Assembly (NCBI GenBank): GCA_021904315.1
Contig: CM038911.1
Span: 12,993,390-13,057,389 of the forward strand
DNA from: Sphagnum magellanicum
Lineage: Eukaryota > Streptophyta > Sphagnopsida > Sphagnales > Sphagnaceae
Reading direction: 5' to 3'
Length of the DNA: 64,000 bases
The translations under genes were made by a program, and so were the position numbers. Numbering within the stretch: the first letter of the stretch is position 1; the number at the start of each line of letters is the position of its first letter. The notes below the pieces were generated by a model. It worked only from the letters and a program-made list of their open reading frames with translations, was not told the origin of the DNA and did not search any database. Shown in pieces: positions 1-12,300 of the stretch.

Positions 1-285
1 GGTATTTACTACAAAATGCTCGTACATTTGCTAAATGTGAGTTGTGCTATTACTATGATATTGTGGTTTAGAAAGGATCGTGTGCACAATTGGATGCAAT
101 GCCACTTGATTCACACCAATGGTCAAGTAGATCTATCCTTAGTCTTGAACCATCATATCTACAAGACTATGTCATTGGCAAGTGGAGATTCACATGGTGC
201 GCTCCACGACAAATGCTCCAAGAGATGCCATATGGGTTGTTTCATAGGATACGTGCATATAATACATAATAGTATGAGGTTCTAA
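1..285 (+). mobile_element. Tail of a decayed Ty3/Gypsy polyprotein (3' end of integrase region)
   Basis: An 89-codon open frame from 16 to 285 contains a stretch reading RKDRVHNWMQCHL followed by NGQVDLSLV, then a Cys/His segment ending KCSKRCHMGCF. The same order (WKDHV...CHLP..DG, then a PHD-like GWHMGCL motif) occurs at the end of the Gypsy fossil at 18.3-20.5 kb, where it is clearer. I therefore read this as the carboxy-terminal end of another copy that runs off the left edge of the window. No long terminal repeat is visible. The identification rests on resemblance, not a search; it could be unrelated sequence that is open by chance. Confidence 0.4.
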
Positions 286-1890
286 GTTCTAAACTCTTTT
301 TTTTCATTTTGTGTGTGTGTGTGTGTGTGATAAAACCAAGGTGGTGATCATTCACAAGCTAGTTTAGCCAAATTTGGCTATTAAAAATACGAAAGGATTT
401 TTTAAAACATCCTTATATATTACCTACTTATATGAACCATGTATATAAGAAATTTGACAATTTTAAAAGATTTGTTTGATTTTTTTATATCCTATTTTTG
501 GCTTCTTTTGTTTTTTTCAAAACTTCATTGAATTTGTGACACAAATTTTCAATATTTTTGCAACAATGTGAAATTTCACACAATAAAAAAAAAGGTTGTT
601 TCTAATAGGCTATATAATAACACATTTAGTGATTTGGTGTTTGAAGGTTTTAAAAACTATCACCAATGACATTTATTGTTCACAAGATTGAACATAAGAT
701 ACATGTAGTTTTTTAGTAATAGTTCATGTAGTTTAGTTGGTTATTCATTCATTTTTTTAATCAATATTGGATGCAATTCATTAACCATCTTCCAATTTTC
801 ATCCATAATTTTGTATTTAAGAATTTACTGAGTAAAATTAATTAGATGTTGGGCTTTTAAGTAAACTTGTATAAACACTTGCATGACTTAACCCATAAAT
901 ACATATAGGATAGATATAGTACAACATATTATTATAAGTATGACCAAGACCAATAGGACAAAAAAAAACCTTGCAACATAATCTTATTAACCTTGTTTCA
1001 TGTTCCAATTTTTCCATATTGTCAATACAATAATATCAAATGGTTCTATTAATTAATTATTTATTTATTATTCTTATTATTTATAGTGTGCTTTGTGTCC
1101 TTGTTCATGTTTTCTTATGTTGTGGGGATTATGATTAGGCATGTTCTATTATTGTTTGTCATCATTATGCCCATAACAAGGGGGGTATTTGAATGTTTGT
1201 TTTACTTTGTTTGAAACTCAATCTAGTGTGAATTTGCCACCTCATGTGTATTTGGGATCCTTCTTGTTAGGGGTTTTTTTTTTTTTTTTTTTTTCTCTCT
1301 TTAATTAATATTTTTAATTTAATTTTAAACTTTGAATTTTGTGATATAATTTTTTTTCCTGAAACATTAACAAAAGTAGTCAAATTTACTCTCCCAAAAA
1401 AAATAAAAATTCAAGACTTTCCAAAATCATTTTGTTGAGAAAACAGCAAAATTTGTTTGTAAAAAAGCACTGCTTGTGGTTGTTGACATGGTATAATTTT
1501 TATTTTTATTTTTATTTTTTCAATTTTGTGATGTTGCTCAAGTGATCATCCAAAACAATATTTAACCAAATTCAACAATATTCAAAATATGAAATTAGAA
1601 AAATAAAAATAAAAATTAACCACCCATAAATGTTGGTAGGCAGTTGTATATATTTATTTATTTATTTATTTAAAGAACAGAGAATCTTTGACAGAATTTT
1701 TTTTTTTTTTAAATTCCAAAATGAAACTTGGATCAGTGATTTATTTGGCAAATTTTCACCATTTTGCAAAAAATATTTTGAAAAATAATATTCTGTCACA
1801 AATTCCAAGTTTTTTTTAAAGGAAAAAAAAATCGCCACAATTGCCTACAATATGAAAGGGTACTTAAGATTTTCTACTTTCATATTTTGA
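286..1890. other. AT-rich intergenic spacer
   Basis: No coding region is supported. The spacer is strongly AT-rich with long poly-T and poly-A runs, for example near 1267-1294 and 1700-1711, and TTTA/ATTT short tandem runs near 1650-1670. A (GT)n microsatellite lies at about 311-329. Confidence 0.7.
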
Positions 1891-1899
1891 ATGTCGCCA

Positions 1900-2614
1900 A
1901 ATTTGGCTATGTACACTAATGGGATGACCCCCCACTGCCTCGGATACCGCGATAACCGAGATCCTGAAACACGGGCTCCAAGTCCCGATCTGCGGCTCTG
2001 CCCCTCAGATGTCATCACCTCGATCGGAGCAGACGACCCGAGCGGCGACCATCTTCGTGTACACACACACACAAGACGATCGCTCGCTGCGGGTGCAGCA
2101 GCCGGCGTGCAAGCTCGCGAGCTGCTTCCAAATCTTCCGCCTTCGTCTTCGACTCGATTGCAGATGATTGGGATTCAACAGAAAATTCACCAGCGGCCCA
2201 GCATCTATCTCTTTTGGTTTTTTTTTAAAAAACCAAACAATACCAAATTCCTTTTTTTCTTCAGCTGAAGCTTGGGTGTGTCCTTGAGCAATGGGGAGAG
2301 TGTAGAGGAGCCGGGGCTTGTTATGCAGTATGTAGAAGAGAGGTTTTTGTGTGTGTAGAGATCTTCTGTTGCTGAGCAGCAGTTGTGATTAGTGAGCTAG
2401 AGATTTGATGGAAAGAAGAAGATGGTGATGAGAAGTGGGTGGAAGTCAGAACCGCAACAGGGGAACAGTCGGTTGAATGTGTCTTGGCTGTTTGAGAACG
2501 GAGGAGGAGTGAGGAGTTTAGAGCTTGCGGAAGAAGAAGAGTAGAAGAAGAAGAAGAAGCTGGAGGTTGTGGAGGTTTGGATTGTTGGGGATTTGTGTCT
2601 GCTCATCATCATCA
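1900..2614 (+). promoter_or_regulatory. Promoter and 5' leader of the Agenet gene
   Basis: Base composition changes abruptly at about 1920 from AT-rich spacer to a GC- and CpG-richer segment (1920-2200), then to a purine-rich GAAGAAG leader (2400-2560) ahead of the chosen ATG at 2615. The reading frame is open from 2525, so a start about 30 codons upstream is also possible, but that extension is basic and low-complexity. The transcription start cannot be placed exactly. Confidence 0.5.
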
Positions 2615-5317
2615 ATGGCTGGAGACTTGCAGGGTCGTGAAGGAACAGATACCTATGATGATGAAGACATTGTGGTTGAGCATGAGTTCTCAGTGGAAGA
2701 TCTGCAATCTCCAGTACAAGAGAGGGAAGCATGTAACATGGAGTCAGCAGCAGTAGAGGGAACTGCTTTTGATGGGCTCATGATAGAGGTCAAGGAAGAA
2801 GAAGACACTCATGTTGCCACTGCAGTAGGTTCAGTGGAACTGGCTTTGGAGGAGGAGGGCGACATAAACCTGCAGCAGCAGCCGCAGACAGTGTCTGTAC
2901 AAGAGTCACGCGAGCACCCATATGAAAAAGCTTCATCAGGTGTCGAAGCAACTGATGCACAAGAAAAGAATCTTGATGATGCACCAATGCACAACAGATG
3001 TGGAGTTGCTGCGATGCTGAGTAGAGATCATCATCTCCAAGAGGTTGGAAGAGAGCAGCTTGAAGACTGTGCCAATGTGACTGAAATAGAACCACGTACA
3101 GGCAGTGAAGAAGAAGCTTTGTTGGGTGGTGAAGCAGCAGCTTCTCCAGGTGCACCACCACCATCTGAAGGAGTCATAGAGACAAAGGATGGAGTTGGTC
3201 TTCTCAAAGGAGAAGAAAAAAAACCAGTGCATGAGGATGATGATGCTATTATTATGGCAGCCACTTGTGAAGTGGAGGAGGAGGACGATGACAGAGCTGC
3301 TGCTGTTGCTGCTGCTGCAGAAGATGATGGCATTGCTTTGCTGCCCATGGATACAAGCCAGAAGACTATAGCAACAACCACAAGTGATCAAGGTAGCAAG
3401 GAAGCGATGGCTCTATTCACTGAAGGTATGTTCTCTGGCTTCAGGGTTTCAGAGTCCTTGCATTCTATCCTTGAGAGACTACACCAGCTTGGAGGTCTGT
3501 TGTTGTTTGGGATTCTACAGGATTGCTCAAAACATTTGCACCAGGTGAATGATGACTCCATTTTGGTTCTCAGCCATGACAGGAGGAGGAGCCTTACAAG
3601 TGAATGCAGCTGGTGGAGAAGAACAAAGTGATTCTGAAGGGGGGCTAGATTCTTGGGAGATCAAACAGAGGAAATCGGAAAGTGCTTGTAACACCAAGCT
3701 TACACTTGGACAACCAGTTGTTACAACATCTGAGCTTGTTGTGGATGATTTGCCAGTTATCTCAATGGTGGCACCTACCGACTTGATTACTGCTGTCACA
3801 ACGTACGGTGATTCAGTGGCTGCAAGGGAGGAGGTTCTGCTGTCAGGGGGTTTTCAGCATGGTCCTCAGCAGGTGGTTGATGAGCATCAGCTGCATGTGG
3901 ATACCGACAAGCACCTTGAGCAGGCACAAATTCATGCACAAGAAACAATGGCAACTGCAACAGCTGTTCTTGCACAGAGCCAGCTTGTATGGGCACGCAT
4001 TCACTCACAGCACCCTTCAGACTTGGGAGCTGCACGTGAGGTTCAAATTGCTTCTTTAGCAGCAACTGTGGCAGCTGCTGCCTCTGTTGCAAAAGCTGCT
4101 GTTGAAGCTGCGAGAGCAATTGGAGCAGCTTCTTCCAATGTAGTGGCACCATCCCAGAGTCTTCCATTCAGGGCTGCCCAAGCAACAAGCAATGAGCATC
4201 CTCAACAGAACACAAATAGAGCAATAATAGAAATTCGCCAAAATGTGGAGGCACTAGAATCTGTGGTTCAAGCAGCTGGATTTGCAGCACAAGCGGCCAC
4301 GCAGGGAGCTGTGATGGCCATAGGAAATCCACTAAAGCAGGCAACCAGAATGGCAAATTATTGGAAGAGAAAAGTAGCAGAGATGGAGGGAGATGCCAAT
4401 CCCAAAGGGAGAAAAAACCAATCTCACAAGAAAACAAAGCTCGCAAAGTCTCGAGGGGTTGGTGAAATCTTTTCTGGAAAGAAGACACCCAAAAAGCAAG
4501 CACTCTGGACTCAAAGCTCACCAGGAACAACACCACTGAAGAAATTGAAAGGCAAGGAAGGACTTCATCATACTGGAAGCTCACCAGTAACAATGCCAAA
4601 GAAAATGAAGGATAAGCAAGCACTGCATACCAGAAGCTCACCAGTAACAACAACGCCAAAGAAGATGAAGGATAACAAGCAAGCACTTCATTGTTCTGGA
4701 AGCTCACCAAGGACAACACCAAAGAAAAAGAAGGAAAAGAATGTATCATCATCCTCATCATCTAAGAGAGAGGTGTTCATCAAGGGGAAGGCAGTTGAGC
4801 AGGGCAAGAAGGCAGGAGATGTGGGAAAGAGTCAATCAAAGAAAAATGCTGCTGCTGCTGCTGCTGCTAAGAAGCAGAAGAAGAAGATGACTGCAATGCC
4901 AGAAATGACTCCAAGGTATGCTGCACTGCAGTTAGCTGGTGTTGCCACAACTCAGAGCCCAGACCTCAGGGAGCTTGTAACAAGGAACAACACCCCTGAA
5001 GTTATCAGCGAGGGATCAGTTGTGGAGGTCAGAGCTGTTTCTGGAGTTTTGCATTCTCACCACAGACCTCTCTCTCCTCTCTCCCCCTACATGCACAACA
5101 AGATGGAGGTTTCTTACCCTTCTTGTTGCCTTGGTATTCTTTAAGTTTCTAGGGGTACATGGTTGATGCTGCTTCACCAGTGGTTTTATATGTATGGCAC
5201 ACATGCAGGTCATGTCTGAGGAGGAAGGTTTGCGTGGTGGATGGTTTTCTGCAAAGGTTCTTACATTAACTAAAACAGAAGCGTTGGTGGTTTATGATGA
5301 ACTCCTTACAGACGATG

Positions 5318-5387
<70 letters not shown>

Positions 5388-7382
5388 TCCTCAGTGTTTT
5401 TTGTCACTGCTCTCAATCTTGTAACCTAAATCTTGTCTGTCATGTGGTAGCTGGAGCTAAGATGTTTTCATTTCTTTGTCTAGTAGCTGTTTTGATGTGT
5501 GGATAGTCTGTCACAGTTGGTTGCTTTTACATTGCAAAAATGAATATATAAAGGGTTCTTCAAGGTATATTATCATCATGTGTAATCTGGTTTCTTTCTA
5601 TGCATTCTTGCAGGAAGCTCTAATCTGAAGGAGTGGTTTCCTCTGAAGGATTCAGTTGTAGGGAATGGCATACTGCGGCGGATGCGTCCAGTGCATCCTT
5701 TTGTGTTCATCAAGGATGGGGGCTCAAGGGCACGCCGCCGTGTAGCTCTGGGTTCTCAAATTTGGTCTGTTGGAGATCATGTAGATGCCTTCCTCCAGGA
5801 TGGGTAAGGATGTCACCTCTTGTCCCTTGTGAAGGAACCACCAGTAATGTGATTTTGACCAGAATCTCTCCAGCATCAGTTGATTTCCAGAGAACAAGCC
5901 ATGGAAAGAAAAAGGAACATGCATTGTTGATTCTTTTCTGAGGACAAAAGTTTTCCTTGAGAGAATTTCTGATTTAGACCAAAAAATTGGAAACATGTCA
6001 AAGAGTTTTGTAAGAGGATCAAATGATGGATTGGCAACTGAATGACTCCAGGTGGTGGGAAGGAGTTGTGAAGGATGTCAAAGACATGGACGAAAACAAG
6101 ATCACCCTTTACTTTCCAGGTTTGCAGAAAGTGTTGTAAACCAGGGTTGAACATCTTTTGAACTTCTTGATGGATGTTGAGATGATCGCAAGACTTGTTT
6201 TGTCAGGATGTTTGTGTTGTTGTAACAGATAGTATTCCCTATTATTGAGGGAGATACTGTCAGTTTCTCATTAGTTGAGCATCGAGTCACAAAGCTTTGA
6301 CCCTGAATCTGTTGTCAATCCTCGCATCCAAACGAGACCTGCTGACTCTACTTCAGGAGTTATCTAAATCTTGAGTAGTACATCTTTTCTGTGTTCTTTG
6401 TGTGAGTTTCCATTCTGTGTGATGATGAGCTTAGAAGGTGGTTTTGTGTATCTGCAGGTGAAGATGACACAGCAGTTGTCAAGACATGGAATGTGAGGCC
6501 ATCCTTAACTTGGAAAGATGGTGTGTGGGGGCCATGGACAGGTTCTGGGAAGGATGAGGTAAGGGAGCTATTGAATACTTGCACACTGCTCTTACACAAA
6601 GGTTCACTCTTTGTTCAGCACAGTGGGAAAAGTCCTGAGAAGCTTAAGAAAGTTCCATCTTCTTGAAGAGAGCTTGGGAGTGGACATGGTTGTGATAAAC
6701 ATTTGGTTCCCGTGGCTTTTTTTGTTCCAGGGTGGTCAATTTGCAAAACAACAGAAATATGAGAGCAGCCCCAATGTTAAAGGAAAGAAATTGACCAAAA
6801 AGAGGAAGCTTTTGGAATTAAGAGAGGATGCTCCTGAGGCAGATTCACCTCCGAGAAGTGTTCCACGGTTGCTGCCTGAGGGCAACACATTAAGTAGTGT
6901 CAGTCATGCACATCACAAGCTTGCAGAGGTCAGTAATGCATTGTCGACTCCTCCCAAGCACCGGCTTTCTTCTGCTGCTGCTGCCACGGTTACCATACCA
7001 AAATCTACCAAAAAAAAGCTCAAGGCACCAGAACCTGGGGTGCCAATGACCAGACAACAAAGTGCAGCAGATAGTGATGAACATCAGAGACCAAGGAACC
7101 CAAAGCTGCCAACTCCCCGGGTATGCTTTTTAACAATGTTTGTGCATGAAGATCTATCCATTAGTAAAGAGCAAGAGGCAAGATCTGTTTCAGTTTTACA
7201 CTCGTTATTTCCTGATAGTGAATTTGAAGATTTCCTGAGATGGGGAGTTCTTCACATGGGGTAATGATCTGCATCAGTGTCCATGAATGCTGGTAACTTT
7301 GCATGAGATTTACTGAATTTGTTGCCTGATGTTTCCATACCTTTTTTCTTGGTGTATGCAGCGCTGCTTGGAACGAGCATGA
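2615..7382 (+). CDS. Agenet (plant Tudor-like) domain protein, G2484-1 type
   Basis: Predicted exons: 2615-3425, 3574-5027, 5209-5317, 5614-5803, 6052-6119, 6458-6558, 6731-7120, 7362-7382 (about 1047 aa). All junctions are GT-AG and keep phase. The first 270 residues are acidic and low-complexity. Around residues 424-456 lies an Ala-rich helical stretch (AREVQIASLAATVAAAA) typical of this plant family, followed by lysine-rich TPKK repeats (about 580-660). The Agenet region spans about residues 756-911, with motifs EEEGLRGGWFSAKVL, LLTDDGSSNLKEWFPL, IWSVGDHVDAFLQDGWWEGVV and VRPSLTWKDG. Agenet modules are plant Tudor relatives and are thought to bind chromatin or modified histones; a nuclear role is inferred. 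The gene resembles Arabidopsis G2484-1 proteins but is shorter. The last short exon and the start are the least certain parts. Confidence 0.85.
4500..4740 (+). repeat. Coding repeat: lysine-rich SSPxTTPKK units
   Basis: Within exon 2 of the Agenet gene, about four degenerate units of roughly 20-24 codons each carry SSP(G/V/R)TTP followed by KK(M/L)K and a QALH-like end. They form a basic linker that may contact DNA or act as a nuclear targeting region. The units differ from each other by several residues, so the expansion is not recent. Confidence 0.7.
5323..5382. repeat. (TC)n microsatellite in intron 3
   Basis: About 29 uninterrupted TC dinucleotides begin only six bases inside the predicted donor GTCATC of intron 3 (5318-5613) of the Agenet gene. 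The tract is pyrimidine on the sense strand. Confidence 0.95.
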
Positions 7383-8454
7383 GTTCTTCCCATGGAATTG
7401 AAAAACAGAAAAAAGCTTCTGAGCAAAAACACTGACATGTAAAAACAACACCTTGTAAATTGCTGGACTACCAGTTCAAGTCTTTGGAGAAGTGCAGATC
7501 TATTTCAGGAACTGGGTTTCAGGTGCTTGTCTTTCATCAGCTTATATCAAATTGTTTGATCTGCACCCAAAAGATTGGATTACTTTCCGACACCTTTCTC
7601 ATTGTCCCACCTCAATTCAAGTTCTTGGGCTTTGGCTTTGTGTGTATAGTGGACTGGCTATGAGCATTTTTGTAGCCAACAAGAATGCTCCACCTGCTTC
7701 CTGGGTCCTTGGGCTTGGACCTTGGTGTAAAATTCACAGACCTAACTTTGAGCATTTTAGCCAATAAGAATGCTCCATCTTTAGTGTGGGGTAATCCTAT
7801 ATTTGAAATTCAGTGTTATCATGACCCTCACCTTGTGTCAAATTTTAGTCTATATTTCAATATCATCACCAATTTCATATGTTCCAAATGTCAATATTAG
7901 TCCAAGACTGGTTCAAATACAATGTATTTTTTTTGTATTCCAAATATTGGGTTTCTAAAAAGAACTTTGGAAATATGAATATCATCCACATTACCCAATG
8001 CTCATCTGCTCCAAGTGACCACTGTGCCATGAAATAAGTTGTTCTAAGAACAAGACCAGGGAGGAGCGAAGTATCGCACTATCAACACAAGACTCCACTC
8101 AAGATGCTCAAACTCACCCCAACAAGACATAAACTGCTCAGTATTGATTAAAAAATGGCATCAAAATAGCACATTGGACCAACTTGTGACATACAACAGA
8201 AGACATAAGTGCCCTTTTTTGAGAATAGAACTGAGAGACTGCTTGTTATACAAATTCTGCCACTAGCTAAAGGTAGACCACTGTCCTGGCCACCTAGAGA
8301 AGGCAGTCATCCTTCCAAAACATTTGCACTCCCACCGAGTCAGAAGTTTTATGATTTGACTCAGATGGCACTTTATGAAACACCTCACATGTGTGTAAGG
8401 GTTTAAGAATTTCCTATGCAATGGTCCTATCATCTATTGGTGACAAAACCTAGA
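7383..8454. other. Spacer between convergent genes; 3' UTRs and MITE-like relic
   Basis: This stretch separates the ends of the Agenet gene (+) and the PLAC8 gene (-) and should hold both 3' UTRs. At about 7660-7785 two imperfect direct copies of a motif containing AGCCAA(C/T)AAGAATGCTCC occur (7674-7691 and 7761-7778). The stretch AACTTTGAGCATTTTAG at about 7744-7760 is repeated exactly at about 50400-50416 inside a MITE, so a fragment of that element family probably sits here. No coding region is supported. Confidence 0.5.
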
Positions 8455-10730
8455 TCATAAAATACTTTGTTTGTGAGCTTCTAACTCCAAATTAATGTCC
8501 AGGATTTGAGTAGGTGGAGGGGAGAAAATTGTTTCATCAGCTGGGTTGACTGCCACTAACTCACTTTCTTTGATAGGCACCATACTAGAAATGGGGAGGG
8601 GCTGAATGGAGGAAGATGGTGCAGGCATCATATCTATGCCATCTTCTGAAACATGTTCTGGTGAACTTCCTGGTGTGTTTACCCTTGTCTTCAGGTAGAA
8701 CTTGTCGTCTCTAATATCATATGCCTCTGAAGTGCGTACCTCCTGGCAAAGTGAGCAAGGTGCACAGAACAACCACTGTATGCAATCGGTCAGCCCAGGT
8801 TGCCCACAACACCATGTTTTTGAAGGTAGATTGTATCTTTCTCTCATCCGAATCCTCCAAAAGCCCCCATAGAGTAAACCAAACACACTCAAAACAACTC
8901 CTGTTGCTGCCAAAGCATGGCGGACATTCCTGCATAAAGTATTATACCACAGGTACATTAGACACAGAGGCTGCTGACCCCAATCCCTGACACTGAAAAT
9001 AGATGAAGACTAACTTAACTTTGCAAGTCAAATGGAAGCAATTTTAAAACCTGTGTATAAGAAGTAATTTGTCCAGATTCAGATCAGAGAGCATATTACT
9101 GGATAAAAATCCATAGATTCAATCTGACATGGTCATCAACCAAAACGCTTGAAGTCCCTGTTCTGTGGCTCAACAAAAGCTGGCTCACAGGACCACGCAT
9201 ACTAAACTCCATAAGCAGAAGCATGTATTTTGTTAGAGCATACCTGTTACTGACGTTAACTGCCGCAACATTGAACACCAGACAGGGGGCAGAGCACAGG
9301 AGGAGAAAGGTAGCAACGTGCACATAACGATTGCCAAATCCCATCCGGTCCAAATTCCAGCCAAATACACATGCAAGACAAGTTATTGAGAGTAGAGTTA
9401 TTGTGGGCTCCTTATAACAATCAAACAGACCCCCATCCCACTGTGGATTCTCAACAGGCCTTCCATCTCTGGATGCAAATGACATCCTCTTCTCAAGCAG
9501 ATCGTAATTTTCCTGCAAGTGGAATATAGAGGGATGCCTTGTGGCTTGACCTCTCTCAGATTTATCTGCTTCAGTTTCATCTTCATCAAGTCTGTCCGGC
9601 ACCTTGTCTTCTGCCACAAAATCCTTTCCCAGAGGACTCACGGAATTGTAGATCCCTGCTGCAGCTGCAGCTCCAAAAGAGGTAGCAAGGGTGATGCCAA
9701 CACCAATTGCAGGTCGGTTTGCTCTTTTGTAGCCCCAATTTAGTCCACAAAGTGCATACTGTGCAAAGCAATTCAAATGCAGCAGAAGCACAACCACAAG
9801 CATGTGAGACCATTCATTGGGCTTCCGCAATCCCCCTTTGCAATACACATCTCGCAGCTTTATGATGTCTTTAGGCCGCCACCGGATCAACCACACCATA
9901 TGCAGGATTCGTGTGGGATGCACATAAAGCACCATGAGAGTGAAAAGAGCATTCAGTATTTGATTCGAAACTTCATACCAAGTATCCCTGTCACTTTTCT
10001 TTGGAATTACTTCGTCCAACATCCCCACCAAAACCATGAAGAGGATTGCCCCTGACACTGCAACTCCCAACACCCATACGAGGAGTGCTAGATTCTTGGG
10101 ATTTTGAAGCCATATCTTGGCCTGCTCCTTCAATACCTGCCACTTCACCTCTCCGATAAGAGGCAGTGTGATTCCATCCCTCAAAGTGAACTCTTTTGGT
10201 GAAGGTGTTTGCTTAGAGACCTCTTCCCTTTCCTCTTTGAGCCGTGCAAAAGTTGCTGATGGTGTAAGAAGGATTTTGACAGGTTTCATTAAGGCTTCTG
10301 CGATAGGAGATGCTGGTTGAGGAGAACTGTTCCCACTTGCCTCTCCATGCTTCACACGTCTTGATTTCTTGTGTCTGGAATTACTTGTGTCTGAGCCAGT
10401 CTCAGAACCATCCACACTGTCCCTTCGACTTCCTAGCAAGTCTCTCAGAGACCATGAATGAAACTCAGCTTTAGGATCATCACTTGGTTTTGCCCCAACA
10501 TCTTGAGCCCCATTTTCACCCTTGACAGCTTTGCCTTTCCTGCTCCTTGGAGTGCTCTCTTCCGTCCCTGTTTCAGATCCTTCTGTGTTTCTCCTTTGAC
10601 TTGTGAGCAGGTCTCGAAAAGACCATCCCCTAAAATCAGCTTGCAAATAATTGATGGTCTTCTCACCTGCATTATTGCTTCCTGTTTCCATCTTTGTGTT
10701 CTGCGGATTACTACCTATAGGGGCAGTCAA
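8455..10730 (-). CDS. DUF2985/PLAC8-family membrane protein
   Basis: Two exons, 10730-9244 and 8929-8455, joined by a phase-2 GT-AG intron, give about 653 aa. The amino-terminal 150 residues are hydrophilic and Ser/Arg-rich, and hold two copies of a W-S-(F/L)-RDLL...GSETG(T/S) unit. After it come hydrophobic, probably membrane-spanning segments (for example LALLVWVLGVAVSGAILFMV) and a conserved middle region of DUF2985 type. Exon 2 contributes VLSVFGLLYGGFWRIRMRERYNLP and a Cys-rich PLAC8 segment (WCCGQP...DC...CAPCSLCQEVRT, about residues 535-570). Plant proteins of this architecture are predicted multi-pass membrane proteins; characterised PLAC8 relatives affect organ size or metal and calcium handling, but no specific function is assigned here. 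The frame reads through the donor for about 40 codons if intron 1 is retained. Confidence 0.88.
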
Positions 10731-12300
10731 GTGTGGAACCTAACTTCAGGTTCATCCATTTGCTCCCCCTTTCACCCTGATCCCCATAGCAACCAGAAGA
10801 TCAAGTCAGGTTGGGAGTCTTGTCAGTGTCAATTGATACAAGTGTCAACCATATTCAAACTATTCTGTACATCAAAGAAGAGCAGTCTATTTTTGTTTAT
10901 ATTCCAATCTGGTCACAAGAATCTGCTGCAATCTAGAATTACATATGCAGCAGAGTGTGCACCTGAGGGGAAAAATCAGCTTGCAAGTTGCACAATATGT
11001 TGACAACCAAAAGGGACTCCACACCCCATCCTCTCCTCCTCCACGACCAACTCCACGAAACATATGCCTGCAGTCCAGAAACACAGAAACAGGTTCACAA
11101 ACACTGTCCAAGCCATTTATGCAGATGCCTGGTCAGAATTTACAGCAATAAATCCAAACATTCGATGCCATATTGGATTGGATTGTATTCCACATGTAGA
11201 AAAATGCTAAAGAAATGTCCTGCCATATTTCCTTGCTTGTGTTGTAATCCCCCAGAAGGTACCTGCAAAATTGATTTTCTTCTGCTCTGGAAAACCAAAG
11301 TGAGTACAACACATGCACAAACAGAAACATTCCATATGACACAATAGAATGAAGATCTGATGCAGCTATGATCACTGATTTGTGTGGCATACTGACCCTC
11401 ACACTTCCAAATAATTACAAACCTTGCTGTGGCAACTTCATATGGACAGGCCACACAGTTCACAATTCCATGCATAACCCCTGGAGTGCACATGTTCTTG
11501 TCTTTCAAACCAAAACTTTCTCTTGCAGTTCAGAGTGCAAATGTTCTTGTCTTTCAAACCAAAACTTTCTCTTACAATTCAGAGTGCAAATGTTCTTGTC
11601 CTTCAAACCAAAACTTTCTCTTGCAATTCAGAAGATAATAGTGCATGAGAGACAGAGAGACAGAGAGACAGACAAACAATCTATGACTTGAAGCAATTTT
11701 TCAAGCCTTCACAAAACTGTTGTTTCTTGCCCTGACATGTACCAGCAAAAAGGCCACAGTATACTATCTTCGTATGATGAGTCTGTGGATGCAGAAATCA
11801 AGAGTAGATCTGCGAACACACTACAACCAAAACAAACAAACAAACAAAACAAAACTTCCTTGCATAATAAAAGAATACAACCAAATTCTCTCTCCTTCCC
11901 CTCTCCACGGTCTTCTCCTCTCTCTCTCTCTCTCTCCCGTTCCCCCACCAAAAAAAGACAAGTCTTTTACAGCCCTCTCAAGACAAAATTAACAAACAAA
12001 CATACACCGTACTAGGCTAAACAGCTTGGAACGAAATACAAAATAAAACGCACCTCTGTGTCGGTTGGAAAAACTCTTGTGCACTACTGCTTTCCAGTAG
12101 CAAAAGGGAGCTTTCCCATCTTCATGCAACGCCCGCCATCCCTTCCCCTCCCTCCCCCCGCGCGCCCGCGCGCGCACCTCCTAAACAATTTTCCTTTGGA
12201 GAAAGGAAGCAAAGGAGCTCCAGCTCGTGGAAGATGGGTGGCGGAGTTGACGAGACGGGGGGAAAGACGCCGACGCTGTGCAAAAGAGAGAAAACAGATT
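10731..12300 (-). promoter_or_regulatory. Probable 5' UTR, leader intron(s) and promoter of the PLAC8/DUF2985 gene
   Basis: The 1.5 kb upstream of the start codon is not AT-rich spacer and contains pyrimidine/purine tracts. A GC-rich, CpG-containing patch at 12130-12290 resembles the promoter islands of the other genes here, so transcription probably starts there on the minus strand and the leader is likely spliced. A 49-bp triplication lies inside. The start site is inferred from composition only. Confidence 0.4.
11493..11638. repeat. Tandem triplication, 49-bp unit
   Basis: Three near-identical direct copies of a 49-bp unit beginning TTCTTGTC(T/C)TTCAAACC, containing AAAACTTTCTCTT and ending AGAGTGCAAATG; the third copy diverges at its end. 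It lies in the presumed leader of the PLAC8/DUF2985 gene. The unit is not a multiple of three, so it is not coding. Confidence 0.9.

Noticed and set aside
2790-3391. Long minus-strand frames opposite Agenet exon 1
   Set aside because: They are shadows of the GAA/GCA-rich coding strand and consist of Leu/Ser/Cys-rich low-complexity sequence.
4168-4761. 197-codon minus-strand frame opposite Agenet exon 2
   Set aside because: It mirrors the lysine-rich TPKK repeats on the plus strand as Leu/Ser/Phe-rich sequence.
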